DNA of 64,000 bases from Bacillus sp. SKDU12 (GTDB lineage Bacteria; Bacillota; Bacilli; Bacillales; Bacillaceae), in the NCBI RefSeq assembly GCF_010093085.1, contig NZ_MSRC01000017.1, forward strand, positions 248,001 to 312,000, written 5' to 3'. The notes under the pieces are model-generated. The model made no database searches and had not been told where the DNA came from. It saw only the letters and a program-made list of their open reading frames with translations. A program made the position numbers and the translations under genes. Of this stretch, positions 25,521 through 35,008 are shown piece by piece (positions within the stretch are counted from its first letter, which is position 1; each line of letters opens with the position of its first letter).

Positions 25521-26057
25521 CTACAAATGAGGAATCACGAGGCCTCCATACAAAAATGCCGCGATAATCAGAAATGCCGGATGCATCTTGAATTTTGTCA
25601 TGGCAAGGAGGGAAATTCCCGCAATCACTAGAGATTGGATCCAGCCGATGGCTTTGATGCCGTCGGCGCCGATTTGCCAAGTAAGGATAAGCATCATGAC
25701 AGCGATGACTGGCTGAACGGACAGCGTCATTCCTTTGATGACGGGTGATTGGCGGAAGCGCTGAATAATGCGAAGCAGGACAATTAAGGCGAGTGCTGAC
25801 GGTACGACGGTTGCGATCAGTGCAATCAGAAAGCCGGGCCATCCCCCTGCGCTGTAGCCGACATATGCGGCGATTTTGGTTGCGATCGGGCCCGGCAATG
25901 CGTTCGCAAGGGCGAGCATGTTTGAAAATTGGTCATTTGACAGCCAGCTGTATCTGTTGACGACTTCTTCAAACATCAGCGGGATAGACGCAGGTCCGCC
26001 GCCATACCCGAGCAGGTTTGCGATCAAAAATGCCATAAATAAATAAATCATGATCAT
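25521..26057 (-). CDS. ywrA: Chromate transporter subunit YwrA
   Basis: 178-residue membrane protein of the CHR (chromate ion transporter) family, short form with about six helices. The duplicated family motif appears as FLIANLLGYGGGPASIPLM (about 9-27) and NALPGPIATKIAAYVG. Short CHR proteins work as pairs with opposite topology; the partner is ywrB, whose end overlaps this start by four bases. Together they export chromate or a related anion. Confidence 0.92.
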   Translation of the reverse strand: MIMIYLFMAFLIANLLGYGGGPASIPLMFEEVVNRYSWLSNDQFSNMLALANALPGPIATKIAAYVGYSAGGWPGFLIALIATVVPSALALIVLLRIIQRFRQSPVIKGMTLSVQPVIAVMMLILTWQIGADGIKAIGWIQSLVIAGISLLAMTKFKMHPAFLIIAAFLYGGLVIPHL

Positions 26058-26647
26058 GAGGCTGACATTCCTTTATCTTTTGAATGTTTATTTGTGTTTT
26101 TGTCTTTCAGTTTAAAATGAAACGCGCCGTACGCCAGGAAAATGATAATGACAAGGCCGGGATTGATCTGTAACGTTTGCAGACCGATAAAAGCGATGAT
26201 AAAAAACAGGATGCCGGTGACCCAGCCGAAGCCTTTAAGTGCTTTTTGGCCAAACTCGTATGCCATAATGCCGAGCATGACGGCTATCACTGGCGTTACG
26301 GCGCCAATCATGCCGGCAACAATTGCTGAGTGGCTTAGAACATTTACAGCGGCAAACAAGCCGACCATAGCGATGCATGTAGGCAAAATATGAGCGAGGG
26401 TCGCCACGATTGCGCCCAGCGTGCCTTTTAGTTTAAATCCCAGATACGCAGCCATTTTTGTGGCAATCGGTCCAGGAAGCGCATTGGCGATTGCCAGTAT
26501 TTCTCCGAATTCATCATCATCAATCCATTTATATTTATTGACCGCTTCATGGCGGATCAGCGGAATCACGGAAGGCCCGCCGCCGAATCCTAATACGCCG
26601 GTGCGAACCATAGCGGCCATCATATCCCGATAAGGATGGTTTTTCAT
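26054..26647 (-). CDS. ywrB: Chromate transporter subunit YwrB
   Basis: 197-residue short-chain CHR transporter subunit, paralogue of YwrA. Motifs: TGVLGFGGGPSVIPLIRHEAV (about 17-37) and IANALPGPIATKMAAYLGFK; charged C-terminal tail. Encoded between ywrC (Lrp-type regulator) and ywrA with tight spacing. In strain 168 YwrC, YwrB and YwrA act together in chromate resistance, with YwrC as negative regulator. Confidence 0.92.
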   Translation of the reverse strand: MKNHPYRDMMAAMVRTGVLGFGGGPSVIPLIRHEAVNKYKWIDDDEFGEILAIANALPGPIATKMAAYLGFKLKGTLGAIVATLAHILPTCIAMVGLFAAVNVLSHSAIVAGMIGAVTPVIAVMLGIMAYEFGQKALKGFGWVTGILFFIIAFIGLQTLQINPGLVIIIFLAYGAFHFKLKDKNTNKHSKDKGMSAS

Positions 26648-26660
26648 TTATTTCTCTCCT

Positions 26661-27152
26661 TTACAGCTTCATTCCCATTCGGCTTTTGTATCGTTTAATC
26701 AGCATTTGGCAATCAACACTGACGACGCCTTCAAGCGGATACAGCCGTTTTGTTAAAAACTCTTCCATTTCTTGATCATTCGCGAAGATTCCATGCATGT
26801 GCAGTTTGCTTGGACCTGTCATGTGATAGAGACTGGTAACCGCAGGTTCTTCCTCAAGCTTAAGCGCGACATCCTCTAAAAATTGCGGTTCGACTTCGAC
26901 ATTGAAAAACACGGATACATGGATGCCGATTTTTGCGGGATTAATGACAGCGGTGAATTTTTCAATGACACCAGCTTCGATTAAATGGTTAATTCGAGTC
27001 TGGACAGCAACCCGTGACAAATCGACTCTTTTGCCAAGATCCGTATAAGATATTCTGCCTTCCTCGTGCAAAATTGTGAGGATCTGCTTGTCAATCTCAT
27101 CCAGAACAAGGTTGGGGATTTGATAGTCATGACTATGACTCAATTGTTCCAC
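26661..27152 (-). CDS. ywrC: Lrp/AsnC-family regulator YwrC (ChrS-like)
   Basis: 163-residue Lrp/AsnC-type regulator. The N-terminal winged helix ([40 protein letters not shown], about residues 18-57) is followed by an effector domain ([21 protein letters not shown] onward). First gene of the ywrCBA operon, with a 13-base gap to ywrB, so it most likely controls its own operon. It is divergent from ywrD; the shared 205-base region is AT-rich. Confidence 0.93.
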   Translation of the reverse strand: MEQLSHSHDYQIPNLVLDEIDKQILTILHEEGRISYTDLGKRVDLSRVAVQTRINHLIEAGVIEKFTAVINPAKIGIHVSVFFNVEVEPQFLEDVALKLEEEPAVTSLYHMTGPSKLHMHGIFANDQEMEEFLTKRLYPLEGVVSVDCQMLIKRYKSRMGMKL

Positions 27153-27357
27153 CTGCTTTCGTAGCCTTTTACATTGTATTTTATCATAAAAATTACGTTT
27201 AGAAAGTTCAATTTGATTATTGTTTTCGAAATGAATGAAATAATGATTTTTTAATTTCGGAACGTAAAAAGTTTGTCAGTTTATCTTCCGAACCTATAGA
27301 GGCATGGCACCAAGCCTCCTTATACTGGAGAAAATCTCTAAAAAAGGGGGATGCGTG

Positions 27358-28935
27358 ATGAACAAATCTGTCATTGGTACAAAACAAATGGTTGTCAGCC
27401 CGCATTATCTCGCTTCTCAAGCCGGAAACCAAATATTGGACAAGGGAGGAAACGCATTTGACGCCGCCGTTGCTGTGAGTGCTTGTCTGGCAGTTGTGTA
27501 TCCGCATATGACGGGTCTTGGAGGGGATTCCTTTTGGCTGACCTTTCACGAGGAAACGAAGGCGGCAAGAGTCTACAATGGCAGCGGCCGTTCAGGAAAA
27601 AATGTCACGAGAGAAGTATACAAGGGAAAAAGTGCGATTCCGCTGAGGGGAATAGGCAGTGCCATTACAGTGCCGGGGATGGTTGATAGCTGGGATGCCG
27701 TATTGAAGGAGTACGGACGTATGTCTCTTGCAGAGATTATGGAGCCTGCACTCGAGTATGCCCAAAATGGTTTTCCAGTATCAGCTGATCAGTGCCGTCA
27801 CACAGAAACGAATCTTGAGCTGTTGGCTTCCACGCCTTACACGGCCGAGATTTTTACAAGAAGCGGCAAAGCGCCTATTCCGGGAGAGCGATTTGTGCAA
27901 AGAGAGCTGGCAGAGAGCATGAATATGATTGCCGAGAAAGGAAGAAGCGCCTTCTATGAAGGAGATATCGCGCAGCGGATGGTCTCGTATTTACAGCATA
28001 ATGGCAGTTACATGACACTCGATGACTTTAGAGCGCACCGAGGCGAGTGGATGGAGCCTGTATCAAGTGATTACCGAGGATACAGTGTGTACCAAGCGCC
28101 GCCGAATTCTCAGGGATTTACCGGTTTGTTAACTTTGAACATTCTGGAAAACTATGATTTTACTCACATTGAGCATGGGTCGTTCGAGTATTATCATGTG
28201 CTTGTGGAAGCGCTGAAAAAGAGTTTTGTAGATCGGAATGCCGTTCTGACTGATCCGGCGTTTGCTGATATTCCGCTTGATAAGCTTTTGGACAAAAGCT
28301 ATGCGAAACGATTGGCGGAAGAAATCGGTCATATGGCGGGACCGGCAGAAAGCAGGCCGGTGGGAAGTGATACGGCATATGCGGCCGTCATCGATGCGGA
28401 AGGCAACGCAGTGTCATTCATTCAAAGCCTGTACTTTGAATTTGGCTCGGCAGTTACTGCGGGTGATACAGGCATATTGCTGCAAAACCGCGGGTCATTT
28501 TTCTCATTAGATCAAGATCATGTCAATACGCTTGAACCTAGAAAACGCAGCTTCCATACACTTATGCCGGCTATGGTCTGCAAAGACGGAAAACCGAAAA
28601 TTCTGTACGGCACACAAGGCGGTGAAGGCCAGCCGCAGACCCAAACGGCGATTATTACCCGAATGCTGGACTATGGAATGCACCCTCAGCAGGCGATCAG
28701 CGAACCGCGCTGGGTGTGGGGAAGAACATGGGGAGAGGAATATGAAGGTCTCAGAGTCGAGGGCAGAGTCTCAGAAGCAACCATTGAAAGACTGCAAGCC
28801 ATCGGACATTTTGTTGAGGTTGTCGATGACTATGATTCGCTCATGGGACACGCAGCAGCCATCAAAGTTGATGAAGAAGGCTTCCTTCAAGGCGGAGCCG
28901 ATCCGCGCGGAGATGGAACAGCTGTGGGAATATGA
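27358..28935 (+). CDS. ywrD: Gamma-glutamyltransferase homologue YwrD
   Basis: 525-residue Ntn-hydrolase of the gamma-glutamyltranspeptidase family. The autoprocessing/catalytic threonine lies in GSDTAYAAVIDAEGNAVSFIQSLYFEFGS (near residue 338, DTA where the family has a Thr). The substrate-binding segments are FHTLMPAMV and GTQGGEGQPQTQ. No signal peptide is visible, unlike the secreted Ggt, so it is probably cytoplasmic. ATG at 27358 behind AAAAGGGGG. A role in glutathione or gamma-glutamyl compound breakdown is likely but the substrate is not known. Confidence 0.9.
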   Translation: MNKSVIGTKQMVVSPHYLASQAGNQILDKGGNAFDAAVAVSACLAVVYPHMTGLGGDSFWLTFHEETKAARVYNGSGRSGKNVTREVYKGKSAIPLRGIGSAITVPGMVDSWDAVLKEYGRMSLAEIMEPALEYAQNGFPVSADQCRHTETNLELLASTPYTAEIFTRSGKAPIPGERFVQRELAESMNMIAEKGRSAFYEGDIAQRMVSYLQHNGSYMTLDDFRAHRGEWMEPVSSDYRGYSVYQAPPNSQGFTGLLTLNILENYDFTHIEHGSFEYYHVLVEALKKSFVDRNAVLTDPAFADIPLDKLLDKSYAKRLAEEIGHMAGPAESRPVGSDTAYAAVIDAEGNAVSFIQSLYFEFGSAVTAGDTGILLQNRGSFFSLDQDHVNTLEPRKRSFHTLMPAMVCKDGKPKILYGTQGGEGQPQTQTAIITRMLDYGMHPQQAISEPRWVWGRTWGEEYEGLRVEGRVSEATIERLQAIGHFVEVVDDYDSLMGHAAAIKVDEEGFLQGGADPRGDGTAVGI

Positions 28936-28939
28936 GATA

Positions 28940-29284
28940 TTAAAAGAAAATACAAATATAAATAAAAACGGTTAGAAAGAGAGCGGTGCCAAATAAATAG
29001 TATACATACTGCTTCTCTTCACGCTTATATTTCCACTCCATAAATGCACGAAAACCATTCATCAAGAATAGATATAAGATAAGCATATTCTCTGGAGGAA
29101 AACGAAACAAGGAAAAACCAAATAATATGAGCAAGAGGATGTCCAGCAGTCTATGTATGCTATTGACAGGTTGATACCACCGAGGCGGTTTAGGGATTCC
29201 CAGTCTTTTTCGGATATAGCTATAAAAAGCAATCGTGATAAAAAGAGTGGTCAGCATTACAATCAAAAAATGAGTGCCTTCCAT
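28940..29284 (-). CDS. ywrE: Membrane protein YwrE (DUF4181-like)
   Basis: 114-residue integral membrane protein with three or four hydrophobic helices (FLIVMLTTLFITIAFYSYI, LLDILLLILFGFSLF, YYLFGTALFLTVFIYICIF). The middle carries the basic motif RKRLGIPKPPRWYQPVNSIH. Starts at 29284 behind AAGGAGGG. Converges on ywrD with 4 bases between stops. Function unknown. Confidence 0.8.
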   Translation of the reverse strand: MEGTHFLIVMLTTLFITIAFYSYIRKRLGIPKPPRWYQPVNSIHRLLDILLLILFGFSLFRFPPENMLILYLFLMNGFRAFMEWKYKREEKQYVYYLFGTALFLTVFIYICIFF

Positions 29285-29317
29285 TTCAATCCCTCCTTCT
29301 TACCTTCTCATTCATAA

Positions 29318-29346
29318 ACACCCGGAGATTTATCCGGGCGTTTTTT
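29318..29346 (+). terminator. Intrinsic terminator between ywrE and ywrF
   Basis: ACACCCGGA pairs with TCCGGGCGT and is followed by six T on the plus strand. It would stop read-through from ywrD into the ywrF region. On the minus strand the stem is preceded by AAAAAA but lacks a T-run. Confidence 0.7.
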
Positions 29347-29401
29347 AACGAAAACAAGGTCTTATTGACTAGTTTCTTCTATTTAAATAGTCCTCCTTAT
29401 T

Positions 29402-30019
29402 TTAACTCGGACGAATCAGCGTAAATTCTTCGCCCAGCTTCGCATAGTGGTTTCCCGCCAACCTTGAGGCAGGCTTTAATTCATCCGCCAAAACATACCC
29501 TTTTTCCGCATCATACACCTTTTCATCGAGGTGGAAGCAGACCACTCTGCCGATAAGCAAATCTGCTGTGGTCACACCTTGGTCATTATCAAACGTGATA
29601 TGCCGCTCTAATGTGCATTCAAATCGAATGCGTGCTTCCTTAATGCCGGGAACTGAAACGCTTTTGCTTTCGACGGAATGAAGCGAGGTGCGCGTGAGTT
29701 CGCTTTCGTCCGGCCCTATGCTTGCCGCCGTTTCATTGATATCTTCAATAATAGCTTCATCACTGACATGAACAACAAATTCTCCGGTTTTTACTGCGTT
29801 TCGGGCAGTATCTTTTTGACGTCCTTCGGTTCTGTTAACAGAGACACTGAGAAGCGGAGGATCTGAACTGACCACATTATAAAAACTGAAAGGTGCGGCA
29901 TTTACCGCTCCGTTTGAAGAAAGGGTGGTTACAAATGCAACGGGACGGGGAATGACAGCACCTGATAATAGCTTGTATGTGTCTTTGGCATTAAGCTGAT
30001 CCGCTTTAAATATGTACAT
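29402..30019 (-). CDS. ywrF: Flavin reductase-like protein YwrF
   Basis: 205-residue protein of the flavin reductase-like, FMN-binding split-barrel family. The conserved LLSGAVIPRPVAFVTTLS (about 17-34) and FNVVSSDPPLLSVSVN-type segments bind flavin. I chose the ATG at 30019 (MYIFKADQLNAKDTYK) because it gives the family N-terminus; the longer frame adds 21 unrelated residues. Probably supplies reduced flavin or reduces an unknown substrate. Monocistronic on the minus strand, and its upstream region overlaps the predicted cotH promoter. Confidence 0.88.
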   Translation of the reverse strand: MYIFKADQLNAKDTYKLLSGAVIPRPVAFVTTLSSNGAVNAAPFSFYNVVSSDPPLLSVSVNRTEGRQKDTARNAVKTGEFVVHVSDEAIIEDINETAASIGPDESELTRTSLHSVESKSVSVPGIKEARIRFECTLERHITFDNDQGVTTADLLIGRVVCFHLDEKVYDAEKGYVLADELKPASRLAGNHYAKLGEEFTLIRPS

Positions 30020-30077
30020 AGCAACAACCGCCTTTATGATTAGAATACCTTGATTATAACGAAATGGTTTCAAGGAA

Positions 30078-30104
30078 ACCAAATGATGCGGGTTGCATAT
30101 GTTA
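30078..30104 (+). promoter_or_regulatory. Candidate sigma-K promoter for cotH, beyond the 3' end of cotG
   Basis: AC at 30078-30079, a 16-base spacer and CATATGTTA at 30096-30104 match the sigma-K consensus (AC, 16-17 bases, CATANNNTA) exactly. In strain 168 the cotH transcript is known to start about 812 bases before its start codon, with cotG entirely inside its 5' leader on the other strand. Here cotG is about 135 bases longer and this site lies about 945 bases before cotH, exactly the shift expected. Confidence 0.7.
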
Positions 30105-30188
30105 TGTCATGGCATATATCTAATAAAGGGAAAATTGAAAAATAGGCTCCGTGCATTTGCCGGCAGCCTATTGAGATGAAATTTCTGT

Positions 30189-30911
30189 TTATTTGTATTT
30201 CTTTTTGACTACCCAGCAATTGCCGTCTTTCCAGAACTCTTTTTTGCTATGATAATCATCTTCTTTTTTGTAGTGTTTCTTATAGGATTTTTTCTTATGG
30301 GAGCAATATGGTTTTTTCTGTGTGCGGCATGACTTTTTATAGCTGCGAGATTTTTTCTTGTGGGAACAGTATGACTTCTTGTAGCTGCGAGATTTTTTCT
30401 TGTGAGAACAGTATGACTTTTTGTAGCTGCGAGATTTTTTCTTGTAAGAACGGTATGACTTTTTGTAGCTGCGAGATTTTTTCTTGTGAGAATATGACTT
30501 TTTATGGCTGCGAGATTTTTCCTTGTGAGAGTATGACTTTTTATGGCTGCGGGATTTTTTCTTGTGAGAATATGACTTTTTGTAGCTTTGATATTTTTTC
30601 TTGTGAGAGCAGTATGCTTTTTTGTGGCTTAGATATGTTTTCTTACGAGAACGGTATGACTTTTTGTAGCTGCGAGATTTTTTGTGAGAACAGTATGATT
30701 TTTTGTAGCTGCGAGATTTTTTGTGAGAGCAGTACGATTTTTTGTAGCTGCGTGACTTCTTATGAGAAGAGTATGACTTTTTGTGAGAGTGGTGCGATTT
30801 TTTATGACTGCATTTTTTTCCATGAGGCTCTTGATACAAATAGTCCTTTAAACCTTCTTTTTTTGCAGATTTCACCGCTTTTTTGATGTCAGAATGGGAA
30901 TAGTGGCCCAA
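30189..30911 (-). CDS. cotG: Spore outer-coat protein CotG, expanded repeat form
   Basis: 240-residue mother-cell protein made almost wholly of tandem basic repeats of the type S(H/Y)KKS-R/Y, about 13 residues each, rich in Lys, Ser, Tyr and His. It has a short non-repeat N-terminus (MGHYSHSDIKKAVKSAKKEGL) and C-terminus (DDYHSKKEFWKDGNCWVVKKKYK). I chose the TTG at 30911 because AGGAGG lies seven bases upstream and the protein then begins exactly like CotG. CotG of strain 168 has 195 residues, so about three to four extra repeat units are present. The serines are phosphorylated by the kinase CotH, encoded divergently next to it. It assembles in the outer coat. Confidence 0.93.
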   Translation of the reverse strand: MGHYSHSDIKKAVKSAKKEGLKDYLYQEPHGKKCSHKKSHHSHKKSYSSHKKSRSYKKSYCSHKKSRSYKKSYCSHKKSRSYKKSYRSRKKTYLSHKKAYCSHKKKYQSYKKSYSHKKKSRSHKKSYSHKEKSRSHKKSYSHKKKSRSYKKSYRSYKKKSRSYKKSYCSHKKKSRSYKKSYCSHKKKSRSYKKSCRTQKKPYCSHKKKSYKKHYKKEDDYHSKKEFWKDGNCWVVKKKYK

Positions 30912-31053
30912 TTTGATATCCTCCTTTTTAAAAATGATGTTAAGGATGAAGATCCTTACTACACTCATAGTACGCGCGGTTTAAAAAAGTGTATAAGTGT
31001 TCCGCTGATATCTCACAAAAATAAAAGCCTAAAATTTGTTAGGAGGATCATGG

Positions 31054-32145
31054 ATGAAGAATCAATCTAATTTGCCGCTTTATCAGCTGTTTGTTCATCC
31101 GAAAGACTTGCGTGAATTAAAAAAGGACATATGGGACGATGAGCCAGTGGAAGCTGTGTTGAAGGTCAATCAAAAAAGGATGGATATTGACATCGCTTAT
31201 CGGGGCTCCCATATCAGAGACTTCAAAAAGAAGTCATACCATATTTCGTTTTACCAGCCGAAAACTTTCCGCGGCGCACGAGAGGTTCACTTAAATGCGG
31301 AGTATAAAGATCCTTCCATGATGAGAAACAAATTGTCTCTGGATTTTTTTGCTGAGCTTGGGACGCTGTCTCCAAAGGCAGAGTTTGTGTTTGTGAAGTT
31401 GAATGGGAAAAATGAAGGGGTTTATCTTGAACTGGAATCCGTCGATGAATATTATTTAGCGAAAAGGAAGCTGGCGGATGGTGCGATTTTTTACGCGGTA
31501 GATGATGATGCTAATTTCTCTCTGATGAGCGACTTAGAAAGGGAAACAAAGACGTCGCTTGAGCATGGATATGAAAAGAAGACAGGGACTGAGGAAGACG
31601 ATTTTTATTTACAGGATATGATCTTCAAAATTAATACTGTCCCTAAAGCTCAATTTAAATCAGAAGTGACAAAACATGTAGATGTAGATAAATATTTGCG
31701 CTGGCTCGCCGGCATTGTATTCACCTCAAACTATGATGGCTTTGTCCACAACTACTCATTGTACAGAAGCAGTGAAACAGGATTATTTGAGGTGATTCCT
31801 TGGGATTATGATGCGACTTGGGGCAGGGATATCCATGGGGAGCGGATGGCTGCCGATTATGTAAGAATTCAAGGATTTAATACACTAACCGCCCGGGTTT
31901 TGGATGTACCCGAATTTCGCAAGGCCTATAAGCATCTGTTAGAAAAAACGCTCCAATCTCTTTTTACAATAGAATATATGAAACCGAAAATAATGGCGAT
32001 ATATGAGAAAATCAGGCCGTTTGTTCTGATGGACCCATATAAAAAGAATGATATTGAGCGTTTTGACCGTGAGCCAGATGTGATTTGCGACTATATTATA
32101 AAAAGAGCTGATTACCTCAAAAGTGAGCTTGATCTTTTATCCTGA
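31054..32145 (+). CDS. cotH: Spore coat protein kinase CotH
   Basis: 363-residue atypical protein kinase that phosphorylates CotG and CotB and is needed for outer-coat assembly. The N-lobe contains FKKKSYHISFYQPKTFRGAR, HLNAEYKDPSMMRNKLSLDFF and the Glu-rich VYLELESVDEYYL. The metal/catalytic motif is IPWDYDATWGRDIHGERM (Asp residues near 250). The ATG at 31054 follows TTAGGAGGATC. Intact length. In strain 168 cotB, a CotH substrate, comes next, but here alsR follows after 42 bases. Confidence 0.95.
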   Translation: MKNQSNLPLYQLFVHPKDLRELKKDIWDDEPVEAVLKVNQKRMDIDIAYRGSHIRDFKKKSYHISFYQPKTFRGAREVHLNAEYKDPSMMRNKLSLDFFAELGTLSPKAEFVFVKLNGKNEGVYLELESVDEYYLAKRKLADGAIFYAVDDDANFSLMSDLERETKTSLEHGYEKKTGTEEDDFYLQDMIFKINTVPKAQFKSEVTKHVDVDKYLRWLAGIVFTSNYDGFVHNYSLYRSSETGLFEVIPWDYDATWGRDIHGERMAADYVRIQGFNTLTARVLDVPEFRKAYKHLLEKTLQSLFTIEYMKPKIMAIYEKIRPFVLMDPYKKNDIERFDREPDVICDYIIKRADYLKSELDLLS

Positions 32146-32149
32146 TGAT

Positions 32150-32186
32150 AAACGGGCGGATTCCGGAGAACGGAGCGCCTTTTTTA
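32150..32186 (+). terminator. Probable terminator after cotH
   Basis: GGCG...CGCC with inner CCG/CGG pairing, followed by a T-run (CTTTTTTATTTA), between the converging cotH and alsR stops. Confidence 0.6.
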
Positions 32187-32187
32187 T

Positions 32188-33072
32188 TTATCGTTCATTT
32201 AATGATTTGGATATTTCGACAAACTTCCTTAATACAGGGTTTTGGCTGTCTTTTCGATATGCGATCACCCATTCCGCTTTGAGCTGAAAATGATCAACGC
32301 TGCGATACGTGACATCCAGATTAAACAGCCTTCTGGCCGAGGAGGGGACAATGGTAATGCCGATGCCCGCTGTTACCAGCCCGATTACCATTTGATATTC
32401 TGTCGCTTCTTGAACGATATTCGGCACAAAACCTGCGTCTTCACAGAGCTTTGAAAAGTCGTTATATAGTGTGGGCCACGCTTCTTTGGAAAGGGTGATA
32501 ATCGGTTCGTCTTCCAAATCGGTAATGTCAATTGATTCTTTTAATGCAAGCGGATGCTGCTTCGGCAATGCCAGGATGCATGGACTGCTCTGGGTTTTTT
32601 CAATTTGCAGCTCGGGATGCTCTAATGGCGGATGGAGAATGCCGATATCGATATTTCCCTTGAGTAAATCCTCCTGCTGCCGATAAGAAACGATTTCTTT
32701 CAGTTCAATTTTTACAGATGGGAACTTTTTTCGGTATTCCCGGATGATCGGCGGCAGAAATTCATAGGTGGCTGATCCGACAAAACCAATAACGAGATGC
32801 CCGTGTTCGCCCCGGTCCGTCCGCTGGGCAAGTTCAATTCCTTGGCTGATTTGCATCAAAGCTGACCGGCAGTGATTTAAAAAGATTTCGCCAGCTGCGG
32901 TTAGCTCAACAAATCGTTTTGTCCTCTTTAAAAGTGTTACCCCGACTTCTTCTTCCAGTTGTTTGATCTGCTGGCTGAGGGGAGGCTGTGTCATGTTCAG
33001 CCGCCGGGCAGCTTTTCCGAAATGAAGCTCTTCGGCTACTGCGATAAAGTATTGAAGATGGCGAAGCTCCAT
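32188..33072 (-). CDS. alsR: LysR-type activator of acetoin synthesis AlsR
   Basis: 294-residue LysR regulator. The DNA-binding helix-turn-helix is FGKAARRLNMTQPPLSQQIKQLEEEVG (about residues 18-44), followed by an effector domain that senses acetate/low pH. Divergent from alsS, which it activates. The shared 159-base region contains a TAATACATATTA palindrome. Complete N-terminus MELRHLQYFIAVAEEL. The length is slightly shorter than the 302 residues I recall for strain 168, at the C-terminus. Confidence 0.94.
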   Translation of the reverse strand: MELRHLQYFIAVAEELHFGKAARRLNMTQPPLSQQIKQLEEEVGVTLLKRTKRFVELTAAGEIFLNHCRSALMQISQGIELAQRTDRGEHGHLVIGFVGSATYEFLPPIIREYRKKFPSVKIELKEIVSYRQQEDLLKGNIDIGILHPPLEHPELQIEKTQSSPCILALPKQHPLALKESIDITDLEDEPIITLSKEAWPTLYNDFSKLCEDAGFVPNIVQEATEYQMVIGLVTAGIGITIVPSSARRLFNLDVTYRSVDHFQLKAEWVIAYRKDSQNPVLRKFVEISKSLNER

Positions 33073-33107
33073 TCAATATGCATTCCTTTCCATAGGTTAA
33101 TAATTCG

Positions 33108-33119
33108 TAATACATATTA
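33108..33119. promoter_or_regulatory. Candidate AlsR operator in the alsR-alsS gap
   Basis: Perfect dyad TAATACATATTA between the divergent alsR and alsS starts, with further TTAAT/ATTAA sequence around it. LysR proteins bind such TA-rich dyads upstream of activated promoters. A TATAGT -10-like hexamer follows at about 33162. Confidence 0.4.
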
Positions 33120-33231
33120 ATCATAAGGCGAATCGATATTGGAGGTCAATTTCCAAAGAGTGTATAGTGAAAAGTATCACAAGAAATATTTAAAATTTTA
33201 TGTTTAAAATGCATAATAAGGAGTGAGGGTG

Positions 33232-34944
33232 TTGACAAAAGCAACAAAAGAACAAAAATCCCTTGTAAAAAGCAGAGGGGCGGAGCTTGTTGTTGATTGC
33301 TTAGTGGAGCAAGGTGTCACACATGTATTTGGCATTCCAGGTGCAAAAATTGATGCGGTATTTGACGCTTTACAAGATAAAGGGCCAGAAATTATCGTTG
33401 CTCGGCATGAACAAAATGCAGCATTTATGGCGCAGGCAGTCGGGCGTTTAACTGGAAAACCGGGAGTTGTGTTAGTCACATCAGGACCAGGTGCTTCTAA
33501 CTTAGCTACAGGGCTGCTGACAGCAAACACTGAAGGTGATCCTGTTGTTGCACTAGCTGGGAACGTGATCCGTGCAGATCGTTTCAAACGGACACATCAA
33601 TCTTTGGATAATGCGGCGCTATTTCAGCCGATTACAAAATACAGTGTAGAAGTTCAAGATGTAAAAAACATACCGGAAGCTGTTACAAATGCATTTAGGA
33701 TAGCGTCAGCAGGTCAGGCTGGGGCCACTTTTGTGAGCTTTCCGCAAGATGTTGTCAATGAAGTTACAGATGCAAAAAACGTGCGTGCTGTCGCAGCGCC
33801 AAAACTTGGTCCTGCTGCCGATGATGCAATCAGCGCGGCCATTGCAAAAATCCAAACAGCGAAACTTCCTGTCGTATTAGTCGGCATGAAGGGCGGAAGA
33901 CCGGAAGCGATTAAAGCAATTCGCAAGCTGTTGAAAAAGGTTCAGCTGCCATTCGTGGAAACTTATCAAGCTGCAGGTACTCTTACGAGAGATTTAGAGG
34001 ATCAATACTTCGGCCGAATCGGACTATTCCGCAACCAGCCGGGCGATCTTCTGCTTGAGCAGGCTGATGTTGTTCTGACAATAGGCTACGATCCAATCGA
34101 ATATGATCCGAAATTCTGGAATGTCAATGGAGACCGGACAATCATTCATTTAGATGAAATTCTGGCAGATATTGATCATGCTTACCAGCCGGAGCTGGAG
34201 TTGATCGGCGATATTCCATCTACGATCAATCATATCGAACATGACGCTGTGAAAGTGGACTTTGCTGAACGTGAGCAAAAGATCCTTTCTGACTTAAAAC
34301 AATATCTTCATGAAGGTGAACAGGTGCCTGCTGATTGGAAATCAGACAGATTGCATCCTCTTGAAATCGTGAAAGAATTGCGAAACGCAGTCGATGACCA
34401 TGTGACAGTAACGTGCGATATCGGTTCACATGCGATTTGGATGTCACGTTATTTCCGCAGCTATGAACCATTATCATTAATGATCAGTAACGGCATGCAG
34501 ACACTCGGCGTAGCGCTTCCTTGGGCAATCGGCGCTTCATTGGTGAAACCGGGAGAAAAAGTAGTATCCGTCTCTGGTGACGGCGGTTTCTTATTCTCAG
34601 CAATGGAATTAGAGACAGCAGTCCGTTTAAAAGCACCAATTGTACACATTGTATGGAATGACAGCACATATGACATGGTTGCATTCCAGCAATTAAAAAA
34701 ATATAATCGTACATCTGCGGTCGATTTTGGAAATATCGATCTCGTGAAATATGCAGAAAGCTTCGGAGCAACTGGCCTGCGTGTAGAATCACCAGACCAG
34801 CTGGCAGATGTACTGCGTCAAGGTATGAACGCTGAGGGTCCTGTCATCATTGATATACCGGTTGACTACAGTGATAACGTTAATTTAGCAAGTGATAAGC
34901 TTCCGAAAGAATTCGGGGAACTCATGAAAACGAAAGCTCTCTAG
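33232..34944 (+). CDS. alsS: Catabolic acetolactate synthase AlsS
   Basis: 570-residue thiamine-diphosphate enzyme joining two pyruvates to acetolactate for acetoin/butanediol production. PYR domain with the catalytic-Glu region [15 protein letters not shown] and [16 protein letters not shown]-binding [29 protein letters not shown] motif near residue 445. It lacks the FAD-dependent anabolic features. TTG start at 33232 behind AAGGAGTGAGG gives [18 protein letters not shown], the known N-terminus. Operon with alsD, activated by AlsR at low pH and with acetate. Confidence 0.97.
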   Translation: MTKATKEQKSLVKSRGAELVVDCLVEQGVTHVFGIPGAKIDAVFDALQDKGPEIIVARHEQNAAFMAQAVGRLTGKPGVVLVTSGPGASNLATGLLTANTEGDPVVALAGNVIRADRFKRTHQSLDNAALFQPITKYSVEVQDVKNIPEAVTNAFRIASAGQAGATFVSFPQDVVNEVTDAKNVRAVAAPKLGPAADDAISAAIAKIQTAKLPVVLVGMKGGRPEAIKAIRKLLKKVQLPFVETYQAAGTLTRDLEDQYFGRIGLFRNQPGDLLLEQADVVLTIGYDPIEYDPKFWNVNGDRTIIHLDEILADIDHAYQPELELIGDIPSTINHIEHDAVKVDFAEREQKILSDLKQYLHEGEQVPADWKSDRLHPLEIVKELRNAVDDHVTVTCDIGSHAIWMSRYFRSYEPLSLMISNGMQTLGVALPWAIGASLVKPGEKVVSVSGDGGFLFSAMELETAVRLKAPIVHIVWNDSTYDMVAFQQLKKYNRTSAVDFGNIDLVKYAESFGATGLRVESPDQLADVLRQGMNAEGPVIIDIPVDYSDNVNLASDKLPKEFGELMKTKAL

Positions 34945-35008
34945 CACTCACTCTGCGCGTCACCACCTGTTTTATAAACAGAACCAAATAAAAGGAGTGA
35001 AGGGAATT

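Noticed and set aside
30320-30800. Regularly spaced similar units resembling a CRISPR array
   Set aside because: Units are coding tandem repeats of cotG without unique spacers, and no cas genes are nearby.
30308-30886. Long open frame on the plus strand with CSCEIFSCEN-type repeats
   Set aside because: It is the antisense shadow of the cotG repeat array; it has no ribosome site and its periodicity simply mirrors cotG.
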